Shown here: positions 1 through 15,685 of the stretch, piece by piece
Layout: each line of letters begins with the position of its first letter
Numbering within the stretch: the first letter of the stretch is position 1
Assembly: GCA_963812075.1 (NCBI GenBank)
Contig: CAWETN010000009.1
Span: forward strand, 310,001-374,000
DNA: 64,000 bases
Origin: JAMXLO01 sp963812075
GTDB taxonomy: Bacteria; Pseudomonadota; Alphaproteobacteria; Acetobacterales; Acetobacteraceae
Direction of reading: 5' to 3'
Notes under the pieces: model-generated
Database searches by the model: none
Told to the model about the DNA's origin: nothing
Seen by the model: the letters and a program-made list of their open reading frames with translations, nothing else
Translations under genes and position numbers: made by a program

Positions 1-2
1 CC

Positions 3-479
3 TGGTCGGTGGCGAAGCGCGATGCGCCGAAGGTGGCGGAGGACTGCTGGACCTTCCCGTGCCCCGCCGGTCCGAAGGGCCGGTTCAACCCGTACAACTA
101 CTGCTTCTTCGGCGTCTGGGCGTTCGGCCAGAACAAGCCGGCGGCGAAGGAGCTGGCGCAGTTCCTCCAGGAGCGGCCGCAGGTGCAGGCGCGTGACACC
201 GCCGCGAACGGCTACGACCTGCCGCCGCTGGTCAGCATGTCGGACTTCCAGATCTGGTCCGAGGTCGAGCCACCGAAAGGTACCGTCTACAACTATCCGA
301 TGCGGCCGTGGCACGACGCGCACGAGAACATCACCGCCTATCCGGCGCCGCCCGACATCGCGGCGCAGATGTACGCCCGCGCCATCCACCCGACGATGCT
401 GGCCAAGGTGCATTCCGGGCAGTCGAACAAGGAGGTGATCGCCTGGGCGAAGAACGAGCTGGAAGGCTTCATCCGCTGA
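3..479 (+). CDS. ABC transporter extracellular solute-binding protein, C-terminal part
   Basis: Only the last roughly 158 codons are present; the reading frame is open to the left edge, so the gene starts outside the window. The segment has the aromatic-rich, Pro-rich texture of the C-terminal lobe of a family 1-type periplasmic binding protein (ELAQFLQERPQVQ, PPLVSMSDFQIWSEVEPPKGT), and ends with a helix like those closing such proteins (NKEVIAWAKNELEGFIR). By family it would capture a solute in the periplasm and hand it to an inner-membrane ABC transporter. The substrate cannot be told. No permease or ATPase gene follows, so its partners, if adjacent, lie upstream. A strong hairpin follows the stop codon. 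Confidence 0.6.
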   Translation, partial: WSVAKRDAPKVAEDCWTFPCPAGPKGRFNPYNYCFFGVWAFGQNKPAAKELAQFLQERPQVQARDTAANGYDLPPLVSMSDFQIWSEVEPPKGTVYNYPMRPWHDAHENITAYPAPPDIAAQMYARAIHPTMLAKVHSGQSNKEVIAWAKNELEGFIR

Positions 480-485
480 GGCTAC

Positions 486-516
486 CGGGCCCCGGCAGAT
501 TTACTGGCGGGGCCCG
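486..516 (+). terminator. Hairpin after the solute-binding protein gene
   Basis: Two 13-base arms (486-498 and 504-516) pair with one mismatch around a five-base ATTTA loop, seven bases after the stop codon. The outer eight pairs are all G-C. There is no clear T run behind it, so it is terminator-like rather than a textbook intrinsic terminator; it could also protect the mRNA end. Confidence 0.5.
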
Positions 517-666
517 CCTGCGTGCTCAACACTCGGTGACCTGTGAAGGCCGTGCCGAATATCACGCGATTTTGGCTTTATCCGCGGGGGACATTCCAAC
601 GAGCTTTGCTGACCGGCTGGCTTGCGCAACAATCTCCTGCTGAACCTTTCGCTCCGGGGAGCGTCC

Positions 667-7002
<6,336 letters not shown>

Positions 7003-7013
7003 GGAGACCGGCC

Positions 7014-8697
7014 ATGAGCCCCGGCGGAGCAGGTCAACATCCTGCTGGTCGACGACCAGCCGGCCAAGCTGCTGAGCTACGAGGTGATCCTCTCGGAGCT
7101 CGGCGAGAACCTGATCAAGGCGACCTCGGCCCACGAGGCGCTGGCGCATCTGCTGCGGCACGAGATCGCCGTGGTGCTGATCGACGTGCAGATGCCGGAG
7201 CTCGACGGCTTCGAGCTGGCGGCGATGATCCGCGAGCATCCGCGCTTCCAGCCGACGGCGATCATCTTCGTCTCGGCGATCCAGCTGACCGACCCCGACC
7301 TGCTGCGCGGCTACGAGGCGGGCGCGGTCGACTACGTGCCGGTGCCGGTGGTGCCGGAGGTGCTGCGCGCCAAGGTGCGGGTGTTCGCCGACCTGTATCC
7401 GCAAGACCCGCCAGCTCGAGCAGCTGAACGCCGAGCTGGAACGGCGCGTCGCGGAGCGCACCGCCGCGCTGGCGCGCACCAACGCGGAACTCGAGCAGCG
7501 CATCGAGCAGCGCACGCAGGAGCGCGAGGCGGCCTGGCGCAGCTGTTCGAGGTGCAGAAGATCGACACCATCGGCCAGCTGACCGGCGGCGTGGCGCACG
7601 ACTTCAACAACCTGCTGATGGCGATGCTGGGCAACCTGGAGCTGCTGCGGAAACGGCTGCCGGACGATCCGCGCCGCTGCGGCTGGTCGACAGTGCGATG
7701 CAAGGGCGCCGATCGCGGCGCCACGCTGACCAAGCGCATGCTCGCCTTCGCGCGCCGCCAGGAGCTGCGGCCGGAGACGGTGGACGTGCCTCGCCTGGTC
7801 GACGGCATGGGCGACCTGCTGCGGCGCACGCTCGGGCCGGGCATCCAGGTCGTCACCGCCTATCGTCCCGACCTGCCCCCGGTCCGCGTCGATCCGAACC
7901 AGCTCGAGCTGGCGATGCTGAACCTCGCGCTCAACGCGCGCGACGCGATGCCGGAGGGCGGCCGGCTGGTGATCGGCGGCAGCTGCGTCACGGGCGCCAA
8001 CCTGCCGAAGGACCTGGCACCCGGGCGGTACGTTCGCCTGACGGTGTCCGACACCGGCGCCGGCATGGACGCGGCGACGCTGAAACGCGCGGCCGAGCCG
8101 TTCTTCACCACCAAGGGGACCGGCAAGGGCACCGGGCTCGGCCTGTCGATGGTGCACGGCGTCGTCGCGCAGTCGGGCGGCGCGATGCGCATCACCAGCC
8201 AGCCCGGCGACGGCACCACCGTCGAGCTGTGGCTGCCGCTGTCGGAGACGGCCGCCACTGCCGACACCGCGCCACCGGTCACCTCGTTCGGCAGCCCGTT
8301 CCGTTCGTACCGCGTGCTGGTGGTCGACGACGACCCGCTGGTCGTCGCCAGCACCGCGGCGATGCTGGAGGATGTCGGCCACGTGGTGACCGAGGCGCTG
8401 TCGGGCGCGCTGGCGCTCGACATGCTGAAACTCGGCACCGAGGTCGATGTCGTGCTGACCGACCACGCCATGCCGGGGATGACCGGCGTCGAGCTGGCAG
8501 GGCAGGTCCGCGAGCTCTGGCCTGATCTGCCGGTCATCCTGGCGAGCGGCTACGCGGAGCTGCCGAACGGCGAGGAGACCGGCCTGCCCCGCCTGTCCAA
8601 GCCGTATATGCAGGATGAGTTGGCAGAGCAGATCGCCAAGGTGGTCGGCGCGACGCCGAGCAACGTCATCGCGCTGGACACTGCGCGGCGCGCCTGA
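7014..8697 (+). CDS. REC-histidine kinase-REC hybrid signalling protein
   Basis: Twelve bases after the giant kinase, with GAGGAG before the ATG. Domains: an N-terminal receiver (LLVDDQ near 7040, acceptor Asp in LIDVQMPELDG near 7180), a coiled-coil linker rich in Glu and Arg (7410-7540), a HisKA of the HDFNN class (GGVAHDFNNLL near 7590), an HATPase with DTGAGMD and GTGLGLSMVHG (7880-8260), and a C-terminal receiver (LVVDDDP near 8320, Asp in VVLTDHAMPG near 8455). No membrane segment. Phase changes occur near 7020, 7400, 7540 and 7690. An N-terminal receiver means this kinase can itself be controlled by phosphotransfer, plausibly from the neighbouring giant kinase; that link is inference. 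Confidence 0.85.
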
Positions 8698-8757
8698 CGG
8701 ACTGGCCCAGGGTCGGCACCGAACGACCGGCCTTGGCGAAGTCTGTAGTATCGCCGC

Positions 8758-9993
8758 ATGAACGCGACCTTCTCGGCCGAATTGTCGGCATGGCTCACCC
8801 AGGCCGGTCTGGCCGGCACGTCGGAAAGCGACATCGTGTCGGGATTCTGCGAGCGCTGCGTCGCGGCCGGCCTTCCCCTGGCCGTTGGCGTGCTGTTCAT
8901 CGACACGCTGCACCCGGTCTACGAGGGTCGGCTGTTCCGCTGGGGCTTTGGACCGGGCGAGGCGTCGCTGGTCGAATATGGCCGCACCAGCCCGGATGCA
9001 GTCGCCGCGTCCGGCGCCGATCCCGAGGACGTCCGGGTCGCCGACCTGTGGCGGCGCAGTGCGCACTACAGGATGCTGCAAACCGGCGATTCTTTCCTGC
9101 GCCGCCGGCTCAGCGCAGCGACCAAGGACGAGTTCAGCCAACTGCCGGACTGGCTGGCCGCGGGGATGACCGAATACGTCGCGATCATCACCCGGTTCGC
9201 CGCCGAGAGCGTCATGGGCGACATGGACGGCGTGTATTCCTCATGGGGGACAAGGGCACCCGACGGCTTCGATGACACCCAGATCTCCGCGCTCAAGCGC
9301 GTCGTGCCGTACCTGGCGCTCGCCATAAAGGCGGTATCGCTGACGCGGATGACCGGGACGCTGATGGAAACCTATCTCGGCCGCGACGCCGGCCGGCGGG
9401 TGCTGGGCGGCCGGATCGTGCGCGGCATTGCCGAACGGATCGACGCGGTGGTGTGGTTCAGCGATCTGCGAGGCTTCACGCGCATCACCGACACCGCACC
9501 GGAGCAGGTCATCCCGCTGCTGAACGACTACGCCGATGCGATCGTCTCGGCGGTCCATGATCATGGCGGCGACGTGCTCAAGCTGATCGGCGACGGCACG
9601 CTTGCGATTTTCACCGCCGAGGATCGCGCCCATGCCTGCAGTGCGGCGTTGTCCGCCGCCATCGCCGCGCGGCGAAGCATCGCCGAGCTGAAGCGGCGCC
9701 GGACAGCGGAAGCCAAGCCGGTGACCGACATGTATCTCGGCCTGCATGTCGGCGAGGTGTTCTATGGCAATGTCGGAAGCCGCGAGCGGCTGGACTTTAC
9801 CGTCACCGGCCCGGCCGTGAACGAGGCAAGCCGCATTGCAGCGATGTGCCGCTCGGTCGATCAGCCGATCCTGATGTCGGCGGCGTTTGCCGATGTCGGC
9901 GACATCAGGCGGCGCCTGGTTTCGGTGGGACGCTATGCGCTGCGCGGCGTACAGCATCCGCAGGAACTGTTCACCCTCGATCCCGATGCGTAG
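8758..9993 (+). CDS. Class III adenylate/guanylate cyclase
   Basis: A 411-residue soluble protein. The N-terminal 200 residues form a sensor-like region I cannot name (aromatic-rich, no signal peptide). The C-terminal part is a class III cyclase domain: the first metal Asp is in FSDLRGFT (about residues 234-241), the second in LIGDGTLAIF (about 276-285), and the transition-state Asn/Arg pair in AVNEASRI. LDFTVTG precedes that pair; the Asp and Thr at this place favour ATP over GTP, so cyclic AMP is the more likely product. It follows two kinase genes on the same strand after a 60-base gap, so it may share their signal path. The reading frame is intact. Confidence 0.85.
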   Translation: MNATFSAELSAWLTQAGLAGTSESDIVSGFCERCVAAGLPLAVGVLFIDTLHPVYEGRLFRWGFGPGEASLVEYGRTSPDAVAASGADPEDVRVADLWRRSAHYRMLQTGDSFLRRRLSAATKDEFSQLPDWLAAGMTEYVAIITRFAAESVMGDMDGVYSSWGTRAPDGFDDTQISALKRVVPYLALAIKAVSLTRMTGTLMETYLGRDAGRRVLGGRIVRGIAERIDAVVWFSDLRGFTRITDTAPEQVIPLLNDYADAIVSAVHDHGGDVLKLIGDGTLAIFTAEDRAHACSAALSAAIAARRSIAELKRRRTAEAKPVTDMYLGLHVGEVFYGNVGSRERLDFTVTGPAVNEASRIAAMCRSVDQPILMSAAFADVGDIRRRLVSVGRYALRGVQHPQELFTLDPDA

Positions 9994-10069
9994 ACCGGGC
10001 ATGCAGGCTCGCTGAGCGGCCGCACTCCGCTGGCCAAGACTTTGCGGCTTGGCCATACTGGCCGGCATA

Positions 10070-10945
10070 ATGGAAATGTCCCTCGATCTTCTCGGCAACG
10101 CCGTGGTGTCCGGCCTGTTGCTCGGCGGGTTCTATGCGGCCGTCACCATCGGCGTATCGATCTCGTTCGGCATGCTGGACATCGTCAACATCGCGCATCC
10201 GGCGTTCATCATCCTGGGCTCCTACATCGCCTATATCGCCAACACGACGCTGGGGATGGACCCGATCCTGGCCGCGGTGATCGCGCTGCCGGCGTTCTAT
10301 CTGCTGGGCGCCGCGGTGTACCAGGTCTACTACGTCGCGTTCGAACGTCGCGGCGACGAGGCGCTGCGCGGGCTCGCGTTCTTCTTCGGCCTGCTGTTCA
10401 TCACCGAGGTGACGCTCGTGCTGGTGTTCGGCGTCGACTACCGCCTGGTCGAGGCGCCGTATATCGGGCCGAGCCTTCACCTCGGCGCGGTGGATCTGCC
10501 GCTGCGGCTGCTGGTGCCGTGCCTGGTCGCGCTGGCGATGTTCGGCGGGCTGCAGCTGTTCCTGTCGCATACGTTCCTGGGCCGCGCGATCCTCGCCGTG
10601 GCGCAGGACCAGCTGGCGCTGCGCCTGATGGCGGCGAACCCGACGCGCATCAAGCGCATCGCGTTCGGGCTGTCGATCGCCACCGCCTCGCTGGCCGGCG
10701 CGGTGCTGATCGTGATCCAGCCGGTCGAGCCCTCGATCGGCCGCGACTATATCGGCCGCGTGTTCGCGATCTGCGTGCTGGGCGGCATGGGCAGCTTCGC
10801 CGGCACGCTGCTGGCGGCGTTCATCCTCGGCATCGTGGAGAGCATCACCTCCACGTTCTACGGCCCGTCCTGGTCGCCGGCGGTGGCGTTCGGCTTCCTG
10901 CTGATCACCCTGGCGGTGCGCCCCGCCGGCATCCTTGGCCGCTGA
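10070..10945 (+). CDS. livH: Branched-chain amino acid-type ABC transporter permease (LivH family)
   Basis: Polytopic inner-membrane permease of 291 residues with the LivH/LivM fold: a GGFYAAVTIGVSISFGMLDIVNIAHPAF start, several hydrophobic spans, and the ABC-coupling EAA-like loop ending in GMGSFAGTLLAAFILGI. I chose the ATG at 10070; an ATG two codons on and a TTG at 10049 are alternatives. The next permease follows after only three bases, so the two are co-translated. By family it moves leucine, isoleucine, valine or related solutes (urea and amides in paralogues). No solute-binding protein gene is adjacent. Confidence 0.85.
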   Translation: MEMSLDLLGNAVVSGLLLGGFYAAVTIGVSISFGMLDIVNIAHPAFIILGSYIAYIANTTLGMDPILAAVIALPAFYLLGAAVYQVYYVAFERRGDEALRGLAFFFGLLFITEVTLVLVFGVDYRLVEAPYIGPSLHLGAVDLPLRLLVPCLVALAMFGGLQLFLSHTFLGRAILAVAQDQLALRLMAANPTRIKRIAFGLSIATASLAGAVLIVIQPVEPSIGRDYIGRVFAICVLGGMGSFAGTLLAAFILGIVESITSTFYGPSWSPAVAFGFLLITLAVRPAGILGR

Positions 10946-10948
10946 CGC

Positions 10949-11893
10949 TTGAGCGGTGCGAAGTTCCTGCTCGCGCTGCTGATCGCCAGCGCCGCGGTGT
11001 TCGGCGCGGCGCGGCTGATCGACAACGCCTATGTCTTCTTCGCCGGCTACGTCGTGCTGCAGTACATCGCCCTGGCGACGGCGTGGAACATCCTGGGCGG
11101 CTACACCGGATATGTGAACTTCGGCACCGCGGCGTTCTTCGCGCTCGGTGCCTATACCACCGTGGTGCTGCACAAGCTCACTGCGCTGCCGCTGCCGGTC
11201 ATGATGGGCATGGGCGGGATCGTCTCGGGTATCGTCGGCCTCGGCACCGGCTACCTGACCCTGCGGTTGCGCGGCGCCTTCTTCTCGATTGCGACCCTGG
11301 CGCTGGCGGTGGTGGTGCAGACGCTGATCACCAACTGGGACTTCGTCGGCGGCTCGCGCGGCGCCTACATCGTGCGGCCCGCGACGGCGCCGCTGCTGGG
11401 CATCGACTACATCCAGTACCTGTTCCTGGTCATGCAGGGACTGGTGGTGGTCGTGCTGGCTGTCGCGCGCGCGATCGAGCGCTCGCGCCTGGGCTATGGC
11501 TTCGCCACGATCCGCGACGACGAGGTGGCGGCCGAGGCCTCGGGCGTGCCGACGCTGCGGCTGAAGCTGCTGGCGACGACGCTGTCGGGGGCCTTCATGG
11601 GCATGGCGGGCGCGCCGTTGCCTTACTACGTGACCTATCTCGACCCGGCATCGGGCTTCAGCCTGGCCTACGCGGTGAACGGCGTGGCGATGCCGCTGGT
11701 GGGCGGCACGTCGAGCTGGCTGGGTCCGGTGATCGGCGCGGTGCTGCTGGGCACCCTGCAGCAGGTGGCGACGGTCACCATCTCGTCGGCGCTCAATCTG
11801 CTGATCGTCGGGCTGATGCTCGTGGGGTTCGTCATCGTGGCACCGAATGGGATCCTGGGTCTCATGAGGATCCGGGGAAGGCGATCAGGGTGA
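10949..11893 (+). CDS. livM: Branched-chain amino acid-type ABC transporter permease (LivM family)
   Basis: Second permease, 314 residues, with about eight hydrophobic spans and the family signature GGYTGYVNFGTAAFFALGAY near residue 45. The cytoplasmic coupling helix is in SRLGYGFATIRDDEVAAEASG. The start is TTG at 10949, three bases after livH. Its stop TGA shares bases with the ATG of livG (TGATG), a sign of coupled translation. It pairs with LivH to form the transmembrane channel. Confidence 0.85.
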   Translation: MSGAKFLLALLIASAAVFGAARLIDNAYVFFAGYVVLQYIALATAWNILGGYTGYVNFGTAAFFALGAYTTVVLHKLTALPLPVMMGMGGIVSGIVGLGTGYLTLRLRGAFFSIATLALAVVVQTLITNWDFVGGSRGAYIVRPATAPLLGIDYIQYLFLVMQGLVVVVLAVARAIERSRLGYGFATIRDDEVAAEASGVPTLRLKLLATTLSGAFMGMAGAPLPYYVTYLDPASGFSLAYAVNGVAMPLVGGTSSWLGPVIGAVLLGTLQQVATVTISSALNLLIVGLMLVGFVIVAPNGILGLMRIRGRRSG

Positions 11894-12627
11894 TGCCCCC
11901 CGTCGCTGCCAGTGACGCACTTCTCCGGGTGACCGGCCTCGGCAAGCGCTTCGGCGGCTTCGTCGCGCTCGAGGCGATCGAACTGGCCGTCGGCAACGGC
12001 GAACGCCTGGGCCTGATCGGACCCAACGGCTCCGGCAAGAGCACGCTGGTCAACTGCATGTGCGGCACGCTGCGCCACGAGATGGGCAGCGTGCACTTCG
12101 CCGGCCAAAAGCTCGACGGCCTCGCCGCGCACCAGCGCACCCGGCTTGGCCTCGCCCGCAGCTTCCAGCTGCCGCGGCCGTTCAACACGCTGTCGCTGGC
12201 GGAGAACCTGCGCGTGCCGCTGCTCTATACCGGCCGCCACGACACGCAGCCGATCGATCAGCGCTGCATCGAGCTGCTCGACATGGTGGGCCTGGCCGAC
12301 AAGGCCCGCCGCCTGCCGCGCGACCTGACGCAGATCGAGATGCGCAAGCTGGAGCTGGCGCGGGCCATGGCGGCGCATCCGCGCCTGCTGATCGCCGACG
12401 AGGCGATGGCCGGGCTGTCGCACAACGAGGTGGACGACATCCTGGCGCTGCTGATCCGGCTGAACGAGCAGGGCGTGACGGTGATCCTGATCGAGCACAT
12501 CATGCGCGCGGTGATGCACTTCTCGCAGCGGCTCGTCGTGCTGGTCGCCGGTCGCAAGATCGCCGACGGCGATCCCGCCGACGTGGTGCGCGATCCCGAC
12601 GTGGTGCGGGCGTATCTTGGCGAGTAG
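11893..12627 (+). CDS. livG: ABC transporter ATP-binding protein (LivG family)
   Basis: ATPase of 244 residues. Walker A is GPNGSGKSTLVN (about residues 38-49) and Walker B is LLIADEAMAG, with H in the switch loop IEHIM. The ABC signature is degenerate (LTQIEMRKLELARAM in place of LSGGQ), which is common in LivG proteins. LARSFQLPRPFNTLSLAENL is typical of this branch. It overlaps livM by one base and the next ATPase gene by 11. It powers the LivHM channel together with LivF. Confidence 0.85.
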   Translation: MPPVAASDALLRVTGLGKRFGGFVALEAIELAVGNGERLGLIGPNGSGKSTLVNCMCGTLRHEMGSVHFAGQKLDGLAAHQRTRLGLARSFQLPRPFNTLSLAENLRVPLLYTGRHDTQPIDQRCIELLDMVGLADKARRLPRDLTQIEMRKLELARAMAAHPRLLIADEAMAGLSHNEVDDILALLIRLNEQGVTVILIEHIMRAVMHFSQRLVVLVAGRKIADGDPADVVRDPDVVRAYLGE

Positions 12628-13348
12628 CCTCACGATCTCCGGGCTGGATGCCGGCTACGGCGCGGTGCGCGTGCTGCACGACGTGTCGCTGTCCGTCGGC
12701 GCCGGCGAGACGGTGGCGCTACTCGGCACCAACGGCAACGGCAAGAGCACGCTGCTGAAATGCGTGATGGGCATCGTGCGGCCTGGCAGCGGCAATATCG
12801 TCGCCGAGATCGACGGTACGCGGCACGAACTGATCGGCCAATCGACCGAGGCGATCGTCGAACTGGGGATCGCCTTCGTGCCCGAAGGCCGCCGGCTGTT
12901 CCCGAAGCTGACGGTGACCGAGAACCTGCTGTTGGGCGCGTTCCGCAAGAGCGCGCGCGCGGCCATCGGGCGGAACCTGGAATTCTGCTTCGAGACCTTT
13001 CCGCGCCTGCGCGAGCGCAGCCGGCAGCTGGCCGGCAGCATGAGCGGCGGTGAGCAGCAGATGCTGGCACTGGCGCGTGCGCTGATGTCGGCGCCGAGGA
13101 TTTTGCTGATCGACGAGCCTTCCGTCGGCCTCGCGCCGCTGCTGGTCGCGCGCACGATCGACAAGATCAAGGAGCTGAAGGACGGCTATCAGCTCACCGT
13201 GCTGATGGCGGAGCAGAACTTCATCCAGGCGATCCGCATCGCCGACCGCGGCTATGTGATTGTGCATGGCCGCATCGAGTTCACCGGCGCCTCGGCAGCC
13301 GAACTGAACGACAACGAGCTGATCCGGCAGTTCTACCTGGGTGCCTGA
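12617..13348 (+). CDS. livF: ABC transporter ATP-binding protein (LivF family)
   Basis: Second ATPase, 243 residues, starting with TTG inside the end of livG. Walker A is GTNGNGKSTLLK, the signature is MSGGEQQMLALARALM, and Walker B is ILLIDEPSVGLAP, followed by the switch-loop region of LivF (AEQNF). FVPEGRRLFPKLTVTENL is a LivF hallmark. It ends eight bases inside the following MFS gene. Together with livHMG it gives a complete membrane and ATPase set, but without a binding protein. Confidence 0.85.
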   Translation: MASSLTISGLDAGYGAVRVLHDVSLSVGAGETVALLGTNGNGKSTLLKCVMGIVRPGSGNIVAEIDGTRHELIGQSTEAIVELGIAFVPEGRRLFPKLTVTENLLLGAFRKSARAAIGRNLEFCFETFPRLRERSRQLAGSMSGGEQQMLALARALMSAPRILLIDEPSVGLAPLLVARTIDKIKELKDGYQLTVLMAEQNFIQAIRIADRGYVIVHGRIEFTGASAAELNDNELIRQFYLGA

Positions 13349-14648
13349 CCTGGCTTCCGACACGGTCCGTGCGGCACCGGCCACCGTGTTGCCGCTGGCC
13401 GTGCGGCGGCGGCTGTTCCTGTATCTCGCGGTCCTGGTCCTGCTCGTGGCCATCGGCTCGCCGTCCGGCGGGCTGTTCGAGATCGCGCTCAGCCTGCTGC
13501 TGAAGAACCAGCTGCAGTTCAGCGCGACCGACGTCGCCGGCTTCCGTGCGCTCGCCGCGATACCGATCTATCTGTCCGCCGTGTTCGGCTTCGTCCGCGA
13601 CCTGTGGAACCCGTTCGGCATGCGCGACCGCGGCCTCATCATGCTGTTCGGCAGCCTTACCGTGGTGCTCTACGTGCTGCTTGCGTTCGTGCCGGTGACC
13701 TATGCCAGCTTGCTCGGAGCGATCCTGCTGCTGCGGGTCGCGTTCCGCCTGGTGTCGAGCGCGGAGGTGGGCCTGCTGTCGACACTGGGCCAGCAGAACG
13801 CCATGTCGGGCCAGGTCAGCGCGGTGTGGAACATGGTGCTGTCGGTGATCGGCGTGGCGACCCTGCTGCTTGGCGGCAGGCTGGGAGATCTGCTGGAGGC
13901 CGAGGGCGGCGACCGCGCGTTCCACATGCTGTTCCTGGTCGGCGCCGGCGTGGTTGCGGGCATCGTGTTCTACGCCTGGGTGAGGCCCGGGGTCGTGTTC
14001 GACAACGTGCGCCCCGAGCGACAGGGGCGACCGCACCCGGTGGGCGACCTCAGGCGGCTGTTGGCGCATCGGCCGATCTACCCCGCGCTGCTGGTGATGC
14101 TGCTGTGGAGCTTTGCGCCGGGCACCGACACGCCGCTGCTCTATCATCTGCAACGGGCGTTCCACGCGAGCGACACGCAATGGGGCGTATGGAACGCGAT
14201 CTTCGCCGTGTCGTTCCTGCCGGCGTACGCCGCGTTCGGTGTGCTCTGCACGCGTGTGCCGCTGCAGCGTCTGCTGGTGTGGGGTACGGTCGTCGGGATT
14301 CCCCAGATGGTGCCGCTGCTGTTCATCCAGTCGGTGAACGGCGCGCTCGCTGCGGCGGTGGCGATGGGCCTGATGGGCGGCGTCGCGTCGGGCGCCTATA
14401 TCGCGCTGATCATCCGCTCCTGCCCGCCCGGTCTGCAGGGAACCGTGCTCATGATGTCGGGCGCGCTCGAAGTGGCCGCGGCACGCCTGGGCGATATGCT
14501 GGGCACCCGCCTCTACGACGACCACGGCGGCTTCCAGACCTGCGTGATCGCCATCACGATCGTCTATGCGCTGATCCTGCCGACGCTGCTGCTGGTGCCG
14601 CGCGAGTTGACCGCAACGGCCGATGGGGAGGTCGACAGCGGTCGGTGA
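13341..14648 (+). CDS. Major facilitator superfamily transporter
   Basis: A 435-residue protein of about twelve hydrophobic spans with an MFS-like loop (FVRDLWNPFGMRDRG) after the second span, and a second half repeating the pattern from about residue 225. The GTG start lies in livF (overlap of eight bases), so it belongs to the transporter operon. It weakly resembles the folate-biopterin (BT1) branch of the superfamily, but I cannot name a substrate. Its linkage to livHMGF without a binding protein suggests that uptake and export of related compounds are co-expressed; that is inference. It ends convergently, six bases from a minus-strand gene. Confidence 0.75.
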   Translation: MPDLASDTVRAAPATVLPLAVRRRLFLYLAVLVLLVAIGSPSGGLFEIALSLLLKNQLQFSATDVAGFRALAAIPIYLSAVFGFVRDLWNPFGMRDRGLIMLFGSLTVVLYVLLAFVPVTYASLLGAILLLRVAFRLVSSAEVGLLSTLGQQNAMSGQVSAVWNMVLSVIGVATLLLGGRLGDLLEAEGGDRAFHMLFLVGAGVVAGIVFYAWVRPGVVFDNVRPERQGRPHPVGDLRRLLAHRPIYPALLVMLLWSFAPGTDTPLLYHLQRAFHASDTQWGVWNAIFAVSFLPAYAAFGVLCTRVPLQRLLVWGTVVGIPQMVPLLFIQSVNGALAAAVAMGLMGGVASGAYIALIIRSCPPGLQGTVLMMSGALEVAAARLGDMLGTRLYDDHGGFQTCVIAITIVYALILPTLLLVPRELTATADGEVDSGR

Positions 14649-14654
14649 CGGAGG

Positions 14655-14963
14655 CTACGCCTCGCGATGGTTCAACGCCCGCTGCACGCGTACGGCTCGC
14701 GGGGCGCTCAGGAGCCGCAGGCCCAGGTCGTAAAGGCTCTCGGCGGTTGCTCCGATCAGGCAGCTCACGTACGTCATGGCGATCCCGACGACGAAAGCCA
14801 GCAGCGTCGACGCGATGACCGCCGGCGCCAGTCCAAACCCGTCCACCATGGAAACGAACCCGGCCTGTGCCAAGCCGCCGGCAAGCACGATCCCGCCGCA
14901 GAGAATCGCGCACTGCATCGTCCATCTGACGACTGCCCGGGCTTGCTGGTTCTGCAGGATCAT
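14655..14963 (-). CDS. Small two-span membrane protein, unknown, behind an FNR-like box
   Basis: A 102-residue protein from the ATG at 14963. Two hydrophobic spans are visible: MQCAILCGGIVLAGGLAQAGF and the stretch around VIASTLLAFVVGIAMTYVSC. The C-terminus is basic. An upstream ATG at 15047 is in frame but overlaps the FNR-like box, so the inner start is preferred. I do not recognise the family. The box 84 bases upstream suggests expression when oxygen is low, as for the cbb3 operon at the other end of the window. Confidence 0.6.
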   Translation of the reverse strand: MILQNQQARAVVRWTMQCAILCGGIVLAGGLAQAGFVSMVDGFGLAPAVIASTLLAFVVGIAMTYVSCLIGATAESLYDLGLRLLSAPRAVRVQRALNHREA

Positions 14964-15046
14964 CGCGCGCCACCGCTGGCCATGCTCCGGGAACCGACCT
15001 GTTCCCGTGCTCGTTGCCAGAGTGGGCCCGGCACCTGCGCCCGTCA

Positions 15047-15060
15047 TTGACCTGGATCAA
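15047..15060 (-). promoter_or_regulatory. FNR/FixK-type box
   Basis: TTGACCTGGATCAA on the plus strand (TTGATCCAGGTCAA on the minus strand) matches the FNR/FixK consensus TTGAT-N4-ATCAA with one change. If activation occurs from a site centred 41.5 bases before the start of transcription, the transcript would begin near 15012 and serve the small membrane gene. The match is seen; the regulation is inferred. Confidence 0.6.
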
Positions 15061-15100
15061 ACGGTTCGCATTCCGCAGCCGGCGTGCTTCGGTTCAGAGG

Positions 15101-15684
15101 CTACACCACCGGGTGCAGCGACCAGGCGGTGGCGCCCGGCCGCGGCGGTTCGCAGAAGATCGGCACCGCGTTCTGCGTCCGCATGTTCGGCTCGATGCCC
15201 ATCGCCGCGCGCAGCGACACGGAACATCGCGCCATGCGCCACCACCAGTACCGCGGGCGGCTGACCGATGGCGCGGTTCGTCGCCGCCACCGCACGATGG
15301 CGCAGCGCGGCGAACGTCTCGGCGCCGTCCGGCGTGGCGACGCCGCTCACCCAGTCGGCGAACCAGCCGCTCATCGACTGGCCTTCCTGCACGCCGAACG
15401 CCACCTCGCGCAGGTCGCGGTCGAGCGACACCGGCAGGCCCAGCGCCTCGCCGACGAATTCCGCGGTGACGCGGGCGCGCGACAGCGGCGAGGCGACGAT
15501 CGTGGCGATGCCGCGATTGCGCAGCTTCTCCGCCGCCAGCGCGCGCCTGCGCGATGCCGACGGCGTTCAGCGGAATATCGACGTTGCCCTGCGAGATGCC
15601 CTGGGCGTTCCAGTCGGTCTCGCCATGCCGCAGGAACCAGAACGGAACCGGCGTCAGCGTGTCCTCCTGGAACGCCCCGTGCAC
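15101..15684 (-). CDS. Histidine phosphatase / phosphoglycerate mutase-like protein
   Basis: About 194 residues. The N-terminus holds the catalytic FLRHGETDWN motif (about residues 17-26), the nucleophile being its His. A later segment carries the AEIRELDFGxxEG-like REVAFGVQEGQSMSGW, and the second catalytic His lies in VLVVAHGAMFR. The frame changes near 15550 and 15215. The GTG start sits two bases after the stop of the glutathione S-transferase gene, so the two are co-transcribed. By family it removes phosphate from small metabolites or sugars; the substrate is unknown. The frame change near 15215 leaves the last 35 codons in a different frame. Confidence 0.75.
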
Positions 15685-15685
15685 C

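Noticed and set aside
8697..8757. Terminator between the kinase and cyclase genes
   Set aside because: GGTCGGCACCGAACGACCGG can fold only imperfectly and has no T run.
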